Source of the DNA: Typha latifolia | Lineage: Eukaryota > Streptophyta > Magnoliopsida > Poales > Typhaceae | Assembly: GCA_019914945.1 (NCBI GenBank) | Contig: CM034110.1 | Coordinates: 687,001-751,000, forward strand | Reading direction: 5' to 3' | DNA length: 64,000 nucleotides | Shown here: positions 28,301 through 36,639 of the stretch, piece after piece | How positions within the stretch are numbered: position 1 is the stretch's first letter | How the letters are laid out: each line of letters opens with the position of its first letter | The notes under the pieces: generated by a model | Database searches by the model: none | Told to the model about the DNA's origin: nothing | The model's input: only the letters and a program-made list of their open reading frames with translations | Translations under genes and position numbers: made by a program

Positions 28301-31300
28301 GGACCTATACCTTGGCAACCCTCTCCTCATGTCTGGGAGAAGAGTGCAGAATTTCCATTTCCTCATTAACAACTGCAGAAAAAGCTTTCTCTCTAGAAAG
28401 GTAAGCTTCTCTCGCAGGTGGGCCGGCTGGTCTAAATCAAAGCTGCCTTAAGCTCAATCCCAATCTATTTCATGGCCATGTCTCTTCTCCCGGCCCGAGT
28501 GCTCAACAACATTGCCTCGATCACGAGACTTTTGGTGGGGAGCTAAGGATAGGGTGTGGAAGATGCATCTTTGTAGTTGGCAGACCCTTTGCAAACCGTT
28601 ATCACAAGGCGGCCTTGATCTTAAGCACCCCTAAGTTCATAAACGAAGCCCTCATTCTCAAGCTAATATGGCATCTGGTAAGCAAACCTAGTTCCAACTG
28701 AGCTATGGTGTTAAAGGCTCTTGCTTGCCAAAGCAAGAGCCACTAGGACATGGGGTGTTGTTCTAAAATTAAAAGACTCATTCTCGAGTAACTATAAGGT
28801 GGTTATCAGCAATGGGGCATCCACATATATCAAGGATGATCCTTGGTTGCCACCTGTAATGCCCCTGCCCGACATAAGCATGTGCACGCCCACGCGCCCA
28901 CACGACACGCGCGGCGCACATGACAGGACTGGCGGGGCCCGTCATGCATAGATACACTCCTATGCACATATAATCATGACATCATCAAATAATACCTGCT
29001 AACATATTCATACTCACATAATTCAATACCAAATGAATCATATTATTAACCAAATAAATCTGTTAACATATAAATATCCATGTCCACAATAATATACACT
29101 AGACCACTACCTAATCTGGCAAGACCCACATAGACCACAACAAATTATCAAGATATAACTAGACAACTAATGCACGAGTGCACTATAATCTGACATGTAC
29201 TATACAAATTATCATCTGATACAATAAAGAACAAATATAACAAACAACGATACAACTCAATATCTGGTTAAACTAGCTTCTATACCACCTCACGTCTATA
29301 GCTCACCTCATCTTTACTCTAAAATATCTCATCAGGATATCTCAAGTCGGTATCACGTATCATAATATCTGTGGGGGTTAGAAAAGAAATAAAGAATTAT
29401 GAGTAAAAGGCTCAGTGAATAGATCTTACCCCGAATTAGTGATGCTAAATAGAGAGTAAATCATGTACTAGATAATATGAATGAGAAAGCAGCATGATGC
29501 CATGTATGAGCATGTATATATATATCATCAATGATATATATAGGAATGAAATCAATTCTCATAAATGAGCATATTATATTCTCAACCAAAAATATATCAC
29601 ATGATGAAATTACTATATAACATCACCGAATATAACAACATATCATGTATAACAATCATGATCCAATAATACTAGTCACATCAATGATGATGCATGATGC
29701 ATGTCATCCACTAGGTAATCGTATATGTCAGAGGTAGATATAATCCACATATCTCTCACTATCATAATCATCCGTCTCAACTCTGAATATCATTCACCAT
29801 GCTGGACTATGGTATCCGGCCCCAAACTCGATACTCATCATGCCACAAGCTCAGAGCACACCCTATCATATGCTAAGAGTATCTCTGTAAATAAATCATA
29901 CCCTGCTATACGCTAAGAGTATCTCTGTAGATAAATCATACCCTACCATACGCTAAAGGTATCTCAGAAGAAAGTAATCATACCCTGCCATATGCTAAGG
30001 GTATATTAATGATAGTTGTACCCTGTCATACGCTAAGAGTACAACCATCAGACATCACCATACTTTGTCATACGCTAAGAGTATGTCCAGTACCAGTCCA
30101 GACCAAATACCATTCTAGCCATCATATCATATTATATCACATCATATACACATGTACTTTTATGATTTCCTATACATGATAAATTATATGCATATATTCA
30201 GAATCATGCAAAATGCTCAACATTTCGCAACTCCATCTATCCGTTAGAGCATCTCCAAAGGAGGGCTCTATATTTGGAGCCTAGTCCATATTTATTAAAA
30301 AATTAATATAATATATATATTTAAATTCTTAAATCACTTAATAGGTTCTCTTAATTTTATTATTTTTTAATAAAAAATATATGGTTAGAAAACTTTCATC
30401 GAGATCTTTAAAATAAGACTAATATTTAATAGTTTTAGATATAATTTTAAATTATTAATTTTTTAATTAAAATCATTAAAATTATATTACACGAAATAAA
30501 TATCGAAATAAGAATTATACAAAATAAACATCAAAATAAGCATTACACGTCATTATTAAAAATACCAAAATTATATTAAAGTAATATAAGCAAAAAATTA
30601 ATATTTAATAATAGAAACAATAAGTATTAATAGTCTGTGGTAAGTCAAAAATAATTTAAAATATTAAAATTACTCAAAAATAATTTAATAGTAGACTCAT
30701 CTTAAAGATCTCGATGAGATCTTTTCAATGGTATCATTTTTGTTAAAAACTGATTAATAAAACTAATTATATACTCAGTTTAACTAATTAGATTATTTAA
30801 TAAAAGATACAGATAAAATTAAAATGAAACTTTTAAAAGACAAAATTAAAGTTTCAAAAAGTCAAATATTATTTGGAGTCAGGCTCCAAATTTTTGAATG
30901 GGGCTCCAAATTTGGAGCCCCCCTTAGTTGGCTCCAAATTTAAAGCCCCATTGGAGCCCTATTGGAGCTTTATCGAGCTCCAAATTTAGAGTTTTAGAGC
31001 CCGGAGCATCTCCTAGGGAGAGCTCTATATTTGGAGCTAACAGCCCGAAGCACTCTAATGCACCGGATTCTATATTTATTATTAACATATATATATTATA
31101 TTTTAAATAACTTAATAGATCCTCATAATGTTATTATTTTTAATAAAAAATATAGTTAGAAAAATCTCATCGATATCTTTATAATAAGACTGATATTCAA
31201 AGTTTTAGAAATAATTTTAGATTGCTATTTTTTTAATCAAATGCATCGAGATTATATTACACGAAATAAAAATAAAAAATTTAAAATAACTTAAAATAGT

Positions 31301-32526
31301 TTAATATTAGACTCATTTTAAGGTTTCAATGAGACCTTTCCAATAATAATATTTTTGTTAAGAATTGATTAGTAAAAATAATTATATATTCAGTTTAACT
31401 AAAAAGATTATTTAATAAAGGATAAAGATGGAATTTAAATTTATGAATTAAGTTTTTTTAGGGCAAAACTGGAATTTAGAAATCTGAATAGTATTGGAGC
31501 TCCAAATTTGGGTCACGAGTTAAGAATTCGACTGATAGATAGTGATGAAAACGGATTGGATACGGATCAGATAGTGCTCAACCCATATCCGGATCCATAT
31601 TTTTACTTCGGATACGGATTTGGATACGAATATTGGATACGAATATTGGACGGATAGCAAAATTTAAAACCATATCCTAACTAAACGAATACGTATAATT
31701 TTCGAATAGAGAATCGAATCTTAATCGGATATTGATTGAATTTAAAAGAATTATAATATTTTATTTAGATATAATTAACACAAAAATATTAAGAGTTTTA
31801 CAACAAATAAATTTTTTGTATGTCAAATATGTAAAATTAGATAAATTAATCTCTATAAATAATATATAATATATTATTAGTAATAATATTAATATTTACT
31901 ATTTAAGTAAGCAAACTAAAAACTGTAAATCATTCAAAAAAATATGCGGGTAAACGGATATCGGATATCCGTATCCGAATCCGAAAAATATATCCGACTC
32001 GTATCCGAATCCGTATCCGAATTTTTTTCAAAAACTATATCTGTACCCGAATCCGTATCGATAGAAATTTTCTATTCGAATCGGGTTGGATAGCGGGTCG
32101 GATCGGAGTTAATCCAACCCAACCCGTTTTCACCCCTACTGATAGACGCTTCTTGTACTTAGATTATCTTTATGGGTCCCCTTGCCTCGCGCCTCATCCT
32201 ACTCGTCGAGATCACCACAAATCAACGCTCAATACGCCATAATCTCCACAAAATCCAAAACCCCTCTGTCTTACCTCATTTTTCAAACAAAAACAGTAAG
32301 CAGATCAATCTTTAGATGAGGAAACAGAAAAGGGAAGAAGCAAACTGGTGTTCAAACATACGTCTTTGAATTGGAGGAGGCCGAGATCGCCGAGGTAGGA
32401 CAGGGTGACGTGTGCGGACTCGATTGGGATAATGATCTGCACCAGCTGCATCGGCTCCGATCGCATCATATCCGTCGGAGGGCAGCACCCGCCCCGAGGT
32501 GGATTCAAGACGTCGTAATCCCCCAT
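5167..32526 (-). CDS. VHA-a: V-type H+-ATPase V0 sector subunit a, 18 coding exons
   Basis: Subunit a of the membrane V0 sector, which carries the two proton half-channels of the V-ATPase that acidifies vacuole/TGN compartments. Coding exons, in transcript order: 32526-32362, 24848-24804, 23387-23265, 23191-23084, 22348-22238, 22131-21958, 21554-21417, 13951-13844, 13641-13534, 13419-13271, 10841-10688, 7603-7443, 7357-7151, 6444-6261, 6180-6097, 6010-5817, 5528-5469, 5371-5167. All introns are GT-AG and the sum is 2478 nt, 825 codons plus stop, against about 820 in known plant subunits. Residues 1-410 form the cytosolic N-terminal half (conserved [10 protein letters not shown] at 21-30); membrane segments begin near residue 424 ([15 protein letters not shown]). 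The essential arginines are present: R733 in SYLRLWAL and R794 in HALRLHW. The acidic loop at 694-703 and the EEED tail are normal. Odd: E723 stands where plants have glycine. The start has a purine at -3 and G at +4. The isoform (tonoplast versus TGN) is not certain. Confidence 0.96.
7860..8800. other. Intron 11 stretch, possible transposon remnant
   Basis: Within VHA-a intron 11 (7604-10687). The part at 7980-8115 reads openly on the plus strand and ends in an acidic run ([10 protein letters not shown] then stop); after it comes untranslated-looking AT-rich sequence with ATATCCG/GTATCCGG words near 8540-8570. This could be the 3' end of a DNA transposase gene, but I recognise no domain, and I see no terminal repeats. 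Confidence 0.25.
8807..9786 (-). mobile_element. Solo LTR, TGATAC...GTATCA, 980 bp
   Basis: Starts TGATAC and ends GTATCA, with flanking CTAAT at 8802-8806 and CTAAC at 9787-9791 (4 of 5 matching, a decayed 5-bp target duplication). No primer-binding site or coding sequence adjoins it, so a solo LTR is the simplest reading. The first and last roughly 75 bp are inverted copies of each other, which is unusual for an LTR. It carries GCGTTCGAACGC at 9510-9521, 9612-9623 and 9694-9705, plus one-base variants (for example 9530-9541). Shared interior words tie it to the LTR fragment at 2930-3654. Lies in VHA-a intron 11. Confidence 0.65.
10367..10649. repeat. Tandem duplication of about 141 bp in intron 11
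   Basis: The unit at 10367-10507, beginning AAGTCAGTGATTTG and including GCAAGTGCAAAGCAAATGG, is repeated directly at 10508-10649 with few differences. It lies 39 nt inside intron 11 from the exon 11 donor (10687) and does not copy the donor. Confidence 0.85.
11092..12290. mobile_element. Mutator-like non-autonomous element in intron 10
   Basis: The left end CAACGATGGCCGTGCC (11092) is matched by the inverted right end GGCACGGCCATCGTTG (about 12275-12290). Near the right end the near-palindrome GTGCCANTGGCAC repeats two to three times (12226-12280). A GC-rich stretch at 11170-11280 contrasts with the AT-rich rest. Inside, 11395-11590 reads openly with an acidic run of Asp, Glu and Asn, then stops; it may be a captured gene fragment. 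No clear target duplication is seen, so boundaries are approximate. The superfamily is inferred from end sequence shared with the element at 24246-24673. Confidence 0.5.
12300..13270. other. Remainder of VHA-a intron 10
   Basis: AT-rich intronic sequence between the Mutator-like element and exon 10. No coding similarity, RNA gene or transposon ends are visible. Confidence 0.5.
14110..15889 (+). mobile_element. Probable 5' LTR region of a Copia element, with insertions
   Basis: This stretch precedes a primer-binding site at 15892-15903 and ends in CA, as an LTR should. The left border near 14110 is a guess. It contains the minisatellite at 14161-14570. The stretch at roughly 14835-15600 has a different composition (many GATC words, CT-rich tract at 14950-15030) and may be a further insertion, because LTR-like sequence resumes after it. 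Lies in VHA-a intron 7. Confidence 0.4.
14161..14570. repeat. Degenerate 61-bp minisatellite with paired GCGTTCGAACGC motifs
   Basis: About seven units start near 14161, 14222, 14283, 14344, 14405, 14465 and 14528. Each holds two versions of the palindrome: the first followed by GGCC or GACC, the second followed by A/CT and an ANNNGAGAAC-like word. The best copy is exact at 14183-14194; others differ by transitions (for example GCATTTGAATGC near 14306). Confidence 0.7.
15890..20800 (+). pseudogene. Copia gag-protease fragment (Sirevirus-like), interrupted
   Basis: A primer-binding site complementary to initiator tRNA-Met (TGGTATCAGAGC, 15892-15903) precedes a degenerate gag starting at about 15967 ([12 protein letters not shown]). 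At 16150-16420 comes the conserved Copia gag block ending [13 protein letters not shown]. The first zinc knuckle (CKGFGHIC) is split at 16613 by a solo LTR and resumes at 19653. A second knuckle ([14 protein letters not shown]) lies at 20356-20400 and protease-like sequence at 20510-20780 ([10 protein letters not shown]). Integrase, RT and RNase H are absent: the copy is truncated near 20800. Two knuckles suggest the Sirevirus lineage. Many stops and frameshifts; not functional. Confidence 0.7.
16614..19647 (-). mobile_element. Solo LTR (Tekay/Del-type, about 3.03 kb) inside the Copia gag
   Basis: Reads TGTAACGCCCCC at the left and ends ATTACA, with a perfect 5-bp target duplication ATATT at 16609-16613 and 19648-19652. 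A sister copy (37818-43730) is followed by sequence resembling a polypurine tract on the minus strand, so the LTR runs on the minus strand. No internal domain is present. It contains two stem-loops (17623-17646, 17660-17683), a C-rich run at 18070 and GA-rich tracts at 19290-19500. Tekay/Del assignment comes from the typical ends and length and is inferred. Confidence 0.8.
20930..21115. repeat. AT-rich simple repeat (ATAATATT type)
   Basis: Nearly pure A/T with repeated TAATATTATAATAT words, in VHA-a intron 7 between the truncated Copia fragment and exon 7. Confidence 0.7.
23388..24245. other. VHA-a intron 2, 3' part
   Basis: Intronic sequence between exon 3 and the MITE. A short plus-strand open frame at 24088-24273 has no recognisable domain. 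Nothing else seen. Confidence 0.45.
24246..24673. mobile_element. Mutator-like MITE in VHA-a intron 2
   Basis: The ends AGGACGGCCATGCC and GCACGGCCATCAT are imperfect inverted repeats sharing GGCCRTGC words with the element at 11092-12290. Flanks are TCCCTATCA (24237-24245) and TCCCTATAG (24674-24682), a 9-bp target duplication with 7 matches. Palindromic GGGGTGCCATGTGGCACCCC lies near the right end (24618-24637). No coding capacity. Confidence 0.55.
24849..26679. other. VHA-a intron 1, 3' part, no feature
   Basis: AT-rich intronic sequence between the LINE remnant and exon 2. No coding similarity, terminal repeats or RNA gene visible. Confidence 0.5.
26680..28854 (+). pseudogene. LINE (L1-type) remnant with reverse transcriptase, 5'-truncated
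   Basis: Starts in the C-terminal end of the endonuclease (LPAINSDQN near 26740). The linker follows with [20 protein letters not shown] at 27088-27150, as in plant L1 elements. RT blocks follow: [14 protein letters not shown] (27423-27465), [14 protein letters not shown] (27799-27850), and the catalytic block as FVDDLN at about 28130. Towards the end, DDPWLPPV (28835-28856) matches the conserved C-terminal region. Several frameshifts and stops; not functional. Its 3' end is cut by the LTR at 28855, and no A-tail is seen. Inserted in VHA-a intron 1, antisense to the gene. Confidence 0.8.
28855..30242 (-). mobile_element. Truncated Tekay/Del-type LTR inside the LINE remnant
   Basis: Begins TGTAATGCCCCTGCCC and is colinear with the LTR at 16614-19647 for its first half (shared words such as TGACATCATCAAATAA and TCAATATCTGGTTAAA). 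It then diverges into an expanded stem-loop array and breaks at about 30242, where MITE sequence starts. The other half of the LTR is missing. Confidence 0.7.
29857..30085. repeat. Tandem stem-loop array in the LTR (about six units of 40 bp)
   Basis: Six units of the form ATACCCT, about 11-nt loop (GYCATACGCTAA-like), AGRGTAT. Clean stems are seen at 29980-29986/29998-30004 (ATACCCT/AGGGTAT), 30015-30021/30039-30045 (GTTGTAC/GTACAAC) and 30059-30064/30080-30085 (CATACT/AGTATG). The arms differ between units but keep pairing. Sister LTRs have only two such units. Confidence 0.65.
30247..31003. mobile_element. MITE copy 1 (GAGCATCTCC end)
   Basis: Begins GAGCATCTCCAAAGG followed by GGGCTCTATATTTGGAGCC. 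Near 30880-30930 an inverted counterpart occurs (GGCTCCAAATTTGGAGCC with a C-rich flank). The AT-rich interior has no coding frame. The family resembles plant MITEs of PIF/Harbinger or Mutator type; a TTA directly precedes the left end, but no matching duplication is secure. Confidence 0.5.
31004..31522. mobile_element. MITE copy 2, same family, direct tandem orientation
   Basis: Begins GAGCATCTCCTAGGG with GAGCTCTATATTTGGAGC and repeats the interior of copy 1 in order: AATAAAAAATATAGTTAGAAAA, the rest of that block, then TATATTCAGTTTAACTAA. It is shorter (about 520 bp) with internal deletions. It ends near ATTGGAGCTCCAAATTTGGG at 31494-31513. Confidence 0.5.
31540..32138. mobile_element. hAT-type MITE with 8-bp target duplication
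   Basis: Left end TAGTGATGAAAACGG and right end CCGTTTTCACCCCTA are inverted repeats. A perfect 8-bp duplication CTGATAGA flanks it (31532-31539 and 32139-32146), which is diagnostic of hAT transposition. The interior is built from GGATACGGAT/ATCCGTATCC words in both orientations and has no coding frame. Sits in intron 1 about 220 bp downstream of the exon 1 donor. Confidence 0.85.
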
Positions 32527-32830
32527 TTCTCTCTTCTTCTTCTCCGATCGATTCCTTTCTCTCTCTCCCCCTCTTCTTGATATCTTCCCAATTTAGGGCA
32601 AAAGGACGAGAAGGATGTACGTTCTACTGGATCCCGTCACCGATCGGTCGGACGGGATCGCTCGCCGCTTCACCTCTCCCTCGCCTTCCCTACCCCTTCT
32701 TCTTACTTCTTAGCAATAGATTAGAAAAAGTAACGACCGACGACTCCTTTTTGGGCAGAATTTTTTTAAAAACAAATAACGGAAAAATGCTACGTCACGA
32801 AGAGTTTCACAAACTGTCTACTATATAGGT
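32527..32830 (-). promoter_or_regulatory. VHA-a 5' leader and candidate core promoter
   Basis: Upstream of the ATG, the transcript-sense strand is strongly purine-rich (GA repeats over 32527-32585), as is common in plant 5' leaders. A TATA-like CTATATAG lies at about 32821-32828 on the minus strand, some 295 nt above the ATG. The transcription start is not determinable from sequence. Confidence 0.4.
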
Positions 32831-33069
32831 GGCGTGGCATCATCAAGTGAGCGGGCGAGATTTTAGATTCTTAATCTATGTGATTGCCGTTAATTATCCC
32901 GTTATATACAAGCCGCGGGACCCACTTTAGAACTTGTGGATGTTATTGGCGCAGAGGAAATGGTACTGAGTACGCATAAGTCGAATGTATTACCAAACTA
33001 GCCCGGTTTGAGACTTTATTTACCAAAAGAGTTTGTCCATCAAATTTAAGACCAAAAAGGTACTATAGC

Positions 33070-34086
33070 ATCGGGGTGAAAACGGATACATATCCAATAG
33101 TGTTTAACTAACATTCGGAATCATACTTTTAGTCTGAATATAATTTGAATATAAATATTGGACAAATAGCATAATTTAAAATTATATCCAATCTTAGACG
33201 TATATGGATTGAATTTTAAACGAACTATGGTCTTTTATTTAGACATAATTAATACAAAAGTATTAAGAGTTTAAAAAAAAAATTTGTATGTCAAGTACAT
33301 ATAAAATTAGAAAAATTAATTTCTACAAATAATATATAACACATTATTACTAACAATATCAATATTCACTATTTAAATAATCAAACTAAAACTATAAATC
33401 ATTCAAAAAAATATGTGGGTAAACGGATATCCGATATTTATATCCGAAATTATATCCGACTCATATCCAAATTCGTATTCGGGCTTTTTTAAGGAACATT
33501 TTACCTATTTTATGATTCATATCCATCTTTGAAGATTTTATAATCTAACCCTTTCTTTTTCCTATATTCTTATTTAACATCCTGGGTTAACTTTGACAGT
33601 ATTAGAAAATGAATATTCCGTTATAATATACAAAATAATTTATAAAATACCTAAATTATCTTTATGTTCTTCATGCTATTTCTCTCTTTCTAAAAAAGAA
33701 TAAAACGAAGAAGAAAAAGGAGGAGGAGGAGGAAGGGGAAGATGAGGAAAGATGGTAGTAGCGGCAACGACGGCGACAATAGGTGGGGAAGATGGTGGAG
33801 GGATAGAAAATAAGAAAAAAATAGTGAGGATATTTTAGTAATTTAATCAATATTAGTTAGTCAAAATAACGTCAAGGTGTTAAATGAGAATTATAGGAGA
33901 AATGATGTCGGGTTACAAAATCCTGAAAGACGGGGTGCGAGTCACAAAATAGGTAAAATATAGGGTGTGATTTGTAAAAATTATTTTTTAAAATTCTATC
34001 CATATCCGAATCGAATAGAAATTTTTTATCCGAATCGAATAGAATAGCAGATCGGATTGAGTTAATTCGACCCGTTTTCACCCCTA
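33070..34086. mobile_element. Second hAT-type MITE upstream of VHA-a
   Basis: Ends read GGGGTGAAAACGG at the left and CCCGTTTTCACCCCTA at the right. An 8-bp duplication ACTATAGC is perfect at 33062-33069 and 34087-34094. It shares end and interior words (AAACGGATAT, TATCCGA) with the copy at 31540-32138, about 60 percent of which is recognisable. It is longer because another element is inserted at 33493-33983. Confidence 0.8.
33493..33983. mobile_element. Insertion nested in the hAT-type MITE
   Basis: ATTTTACCTATTTT at 33498-33511 is matched by inverted AAAATAGGTAAAAT at about 33945-33958, and further paired words extend inward (for example TTAACATCCTGGG near 33576 against an inverted counterpart near 33870). 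TTTTTTAA occurs on both sides (33485-33492, 33984-33991), but in T-rich DNA this is weak evidence for a target duplication. Possibly a Mutator-type MITE. Confidence 0.45.
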
Positions 34087-34129
34087 ACTATAGCCCTATA
34101 TAAAAGACTTAGGAGTGATTTAATTTCTT

Positions 34130-35300
34130 GTATTTAAAAAATATATATATATATATATTAAGAAATACATGTTACTTTAGATGTTGTATCTAGAGAAACA
34201 AATAAATTATTTGGTTAATTGTATTTTATAATACTATATTGGATTATTTGCACCGAAAACCTACTTGGTTCTCAATTTAGCAGCCTAGGGTTATTTTCAG
34301 TTTTTCTCGCACTTAAGGCGGGACACTATAAGAGAGAGAGAGAGAAATAACCCGTACTCATCTTTTTCTTCATCTTCTTCATCTTCTTCATCTTCTACTT
34401 CATATGCTGTTGGTAATTACTATTATTTTTCTTTTTCTTCATCTTCTTCTTCTACTGCTCATTTTTTTTATCTCTTAATCTTTTTTTATGTAAGCCTCTA
34501 ATTGCTCTCTAATCTCTAATCTTCTTCTTATATAAGTCTCTAATCACTCTTTCTACTTTACCATTGAAGTTTTTAAAAGACAACGAAATGTAAATTCTCT
34601 CCACTATCTCTAATTAATCTCTTATTTTATTAATTAAAGAGTGATTCTAAAGACTTGTATAGAAAAAAGATAATAATTAATAAAAACTTGTATAGAAAGC
34701 GTATAGAAAAAATAACGAAAGTTGTTATTATATTTGCAAAAGTTGTTATTACATTTATGAAAGTTATTAATATGTTTTTCTTCTGCTTATTTTCCTGTTG
34801 TTGCTCATTATTCTTAATCTTCTTCACTACTGAACTTATTAAAATACAACGAAATGTATATAAAAAAAGAAATGAAAGTTATTAAAAGATAATGAAATAT
34901 AAATTCTCACCACCATCTCTAATTAATCTCTTACTTTATTCATTAAAGAGCGATTATAGAGATTCGCAGAGAAAAAAAAAAGAATGATTAATAGAGACTT
35001 GTATAGGAAAAATAACTAAAGTTGTTATTATATTTGCAAAAATTGTTATTATATTTGTGAAAATTGTTATTATATTTGCGAAAGTTGTTATTATATTTAT
35101 GAAAGTTATTAATATGTTTCTTCTTCTTATTTTCTGTTGTTGTTCCTTCTTCTTAATCTACTTCACCACTGAAGTTGTTAAAATACAACGAAATGTGTAT
35201 AGAAAAAAATAAAAGTTGTTAAAAGATAATGAAATATAAATTCTCACCACTATATCTAATTAATATCTTACTTTATTAATTAAAGAGCGATTATAGAAAA
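34130..35300. repeat. Foldback-family repeats with tandem AGTTGTTATTATATTT units
   Basis: The start (34243-34340) resembles the outer arm of the 1565-4655 element: GAAAACCTACTTGGTT, then TCGCACTTAAGGCGGGACAC. The rest repeats words such as AAAGTTGTTATTATATTTGC, TCTAATTAATCTCTTA and TATACAAGTCTCT. One arm only is clear. No gene. Confidence 0.5.
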
Positions 35301-35305
35301 AAATA

Positions 35306-36384
35306 ATGATTAATAGAGAGCACACCGACAAGGAGGACTCAATCCACAATGATCCTAACCGTGAGGCCGATTCCTTTGGAGCGACCACGGCAAGACCGAG
35401 TCAACCAACGTCCATGAGTGTGAATATGAATGAAATTAGGGGCATGTTCTATACATTGATGCATAGAGTTGACTCAATTCAAAAGGATCACAAAGATTTC
35501 AAGGAATATGTCAAGAACTGATTTGATTCGTTATCTCCTCGAAGGCGATCGGAGTTCCAAGAAGGACTAGCGGTGGGACTCCATCGAACTGATACCTCAC
35601 AGGTCTAGGTGCGTCATGCGAGTGTCAATGATCCCCTCTTGCCTATGCCCACACATCATTCACACCTCCGTTGCAAAACCCAAAGCCGACGGTGGTGGAA
35701 CCCGAGAGGCGTGCAGCACCAGCGCGCTTCGTCGATGAGGAGGATTGACACTTTGAGGATGAGGTTGATCCCTATGGAGATGGTGATGGACGTGCTCGAG
35801 GGTTTAGAGAGGGTGATCAACTTGCACAAAGGTTTAGACCTGAATCAAAGATCTTTCGCGAACCTGATAATACTATTCGGGGGAGAACCGCATGCTTGAA
35901 CTTTCCCAAATTCCAAGGCAGTGATCCAACGGATTGGATGTTTCAAGTTGAACAATATTTCGATTGTCAAGGTACAACAGAAGATGCAAAAGTCCAGATG
36001 GCAAGCTTTTACCTCCAAGGAACAGCATTGCATTGGTATAGATCGATTCTTCGTGGTGGTAGATTTACTAGATGGGTTAATTTTTGTAGGAGGATTACAT
36101 GCAGATTTGGGACATCGACATATAAAGATTTTGCTGCCACATTAAGCAAGATGGTCTAGAGGACAACCGTATTGGAGTACCAAGCTGAGTTTGAAAGAGT
36201 TAGTAGTCGTGAGCCACCGTGGCCCGAACAGATACTAATGAGTACATTTATTTCAAGGCTACGGGATGAGATACAAGCGGATGTTCGTGCTCTATATCCT
36301 ACTACTCTTGAGAAGGACTTTGAGAAGGCCATGAAGATGGAACAAAAGCATAGGTCTCTAAAGATGGCAGCGAAAACAAACTAG
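35306..36384 (+). pseudogene. Ty3/gypsy element 1: gag remnant
   Basis: Retrotransposon gag domain: FPKFQGSDPTDWMFQVEQYF at 35902-35961, then LQGTALHWYRS and EYQAEFERVSSREP. Upstream N-terminal gag (35306-35520) has a coiled-coil-like stretch. Broken by stops, for example near 35520 and 36160. Sequence before 35306 is unrelated repeat, so the 5' LTR and leader are missing. Confidence 0.8.
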
Positions 36385-36639
36385 GGCAACTGAGATGGGC
36401 GGTTTGCACCTAGAATGCCGGTTGGAAATTCTGCGATTTTAAAAATAGCAGCTATGAGTACTAGACTATGACCACCTTTGAGACATTCTTTCGATGTTCT
36501 GCTGTCAGGTAGCGCACAGACCAAGTTCTAAGTGAGTGGTCCGCTTTCAGCTTAAGAGCGAGTGAAGCAAAGTCTGTTAGAGGAGGCACAAGACCCCCGG
36601 TTCGAACTCTCACACCTGCCCAGCTGGAGGAGCGAAGAG

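Noticed and set aside
29857..30085. CRISPR-like array
   Set aside because: The repeats are imperfect stem-loops without unique spacers of constant length, in a plant LTR; not CRISPR.
32499..32828. Plus-strand open frame over the VHA-a leader
   Set aside because: Shadow of the purine-rich minus-strand 5' leader and exon 1; Ser/Leu/Phe-rich with no domain.
36590..36620. Possible tRNA T-arm (GGTTCGAAC)
   Set aside because: It lies in the gypsy gag/protease linker, with no acceptor stem or anticodon arm around it.
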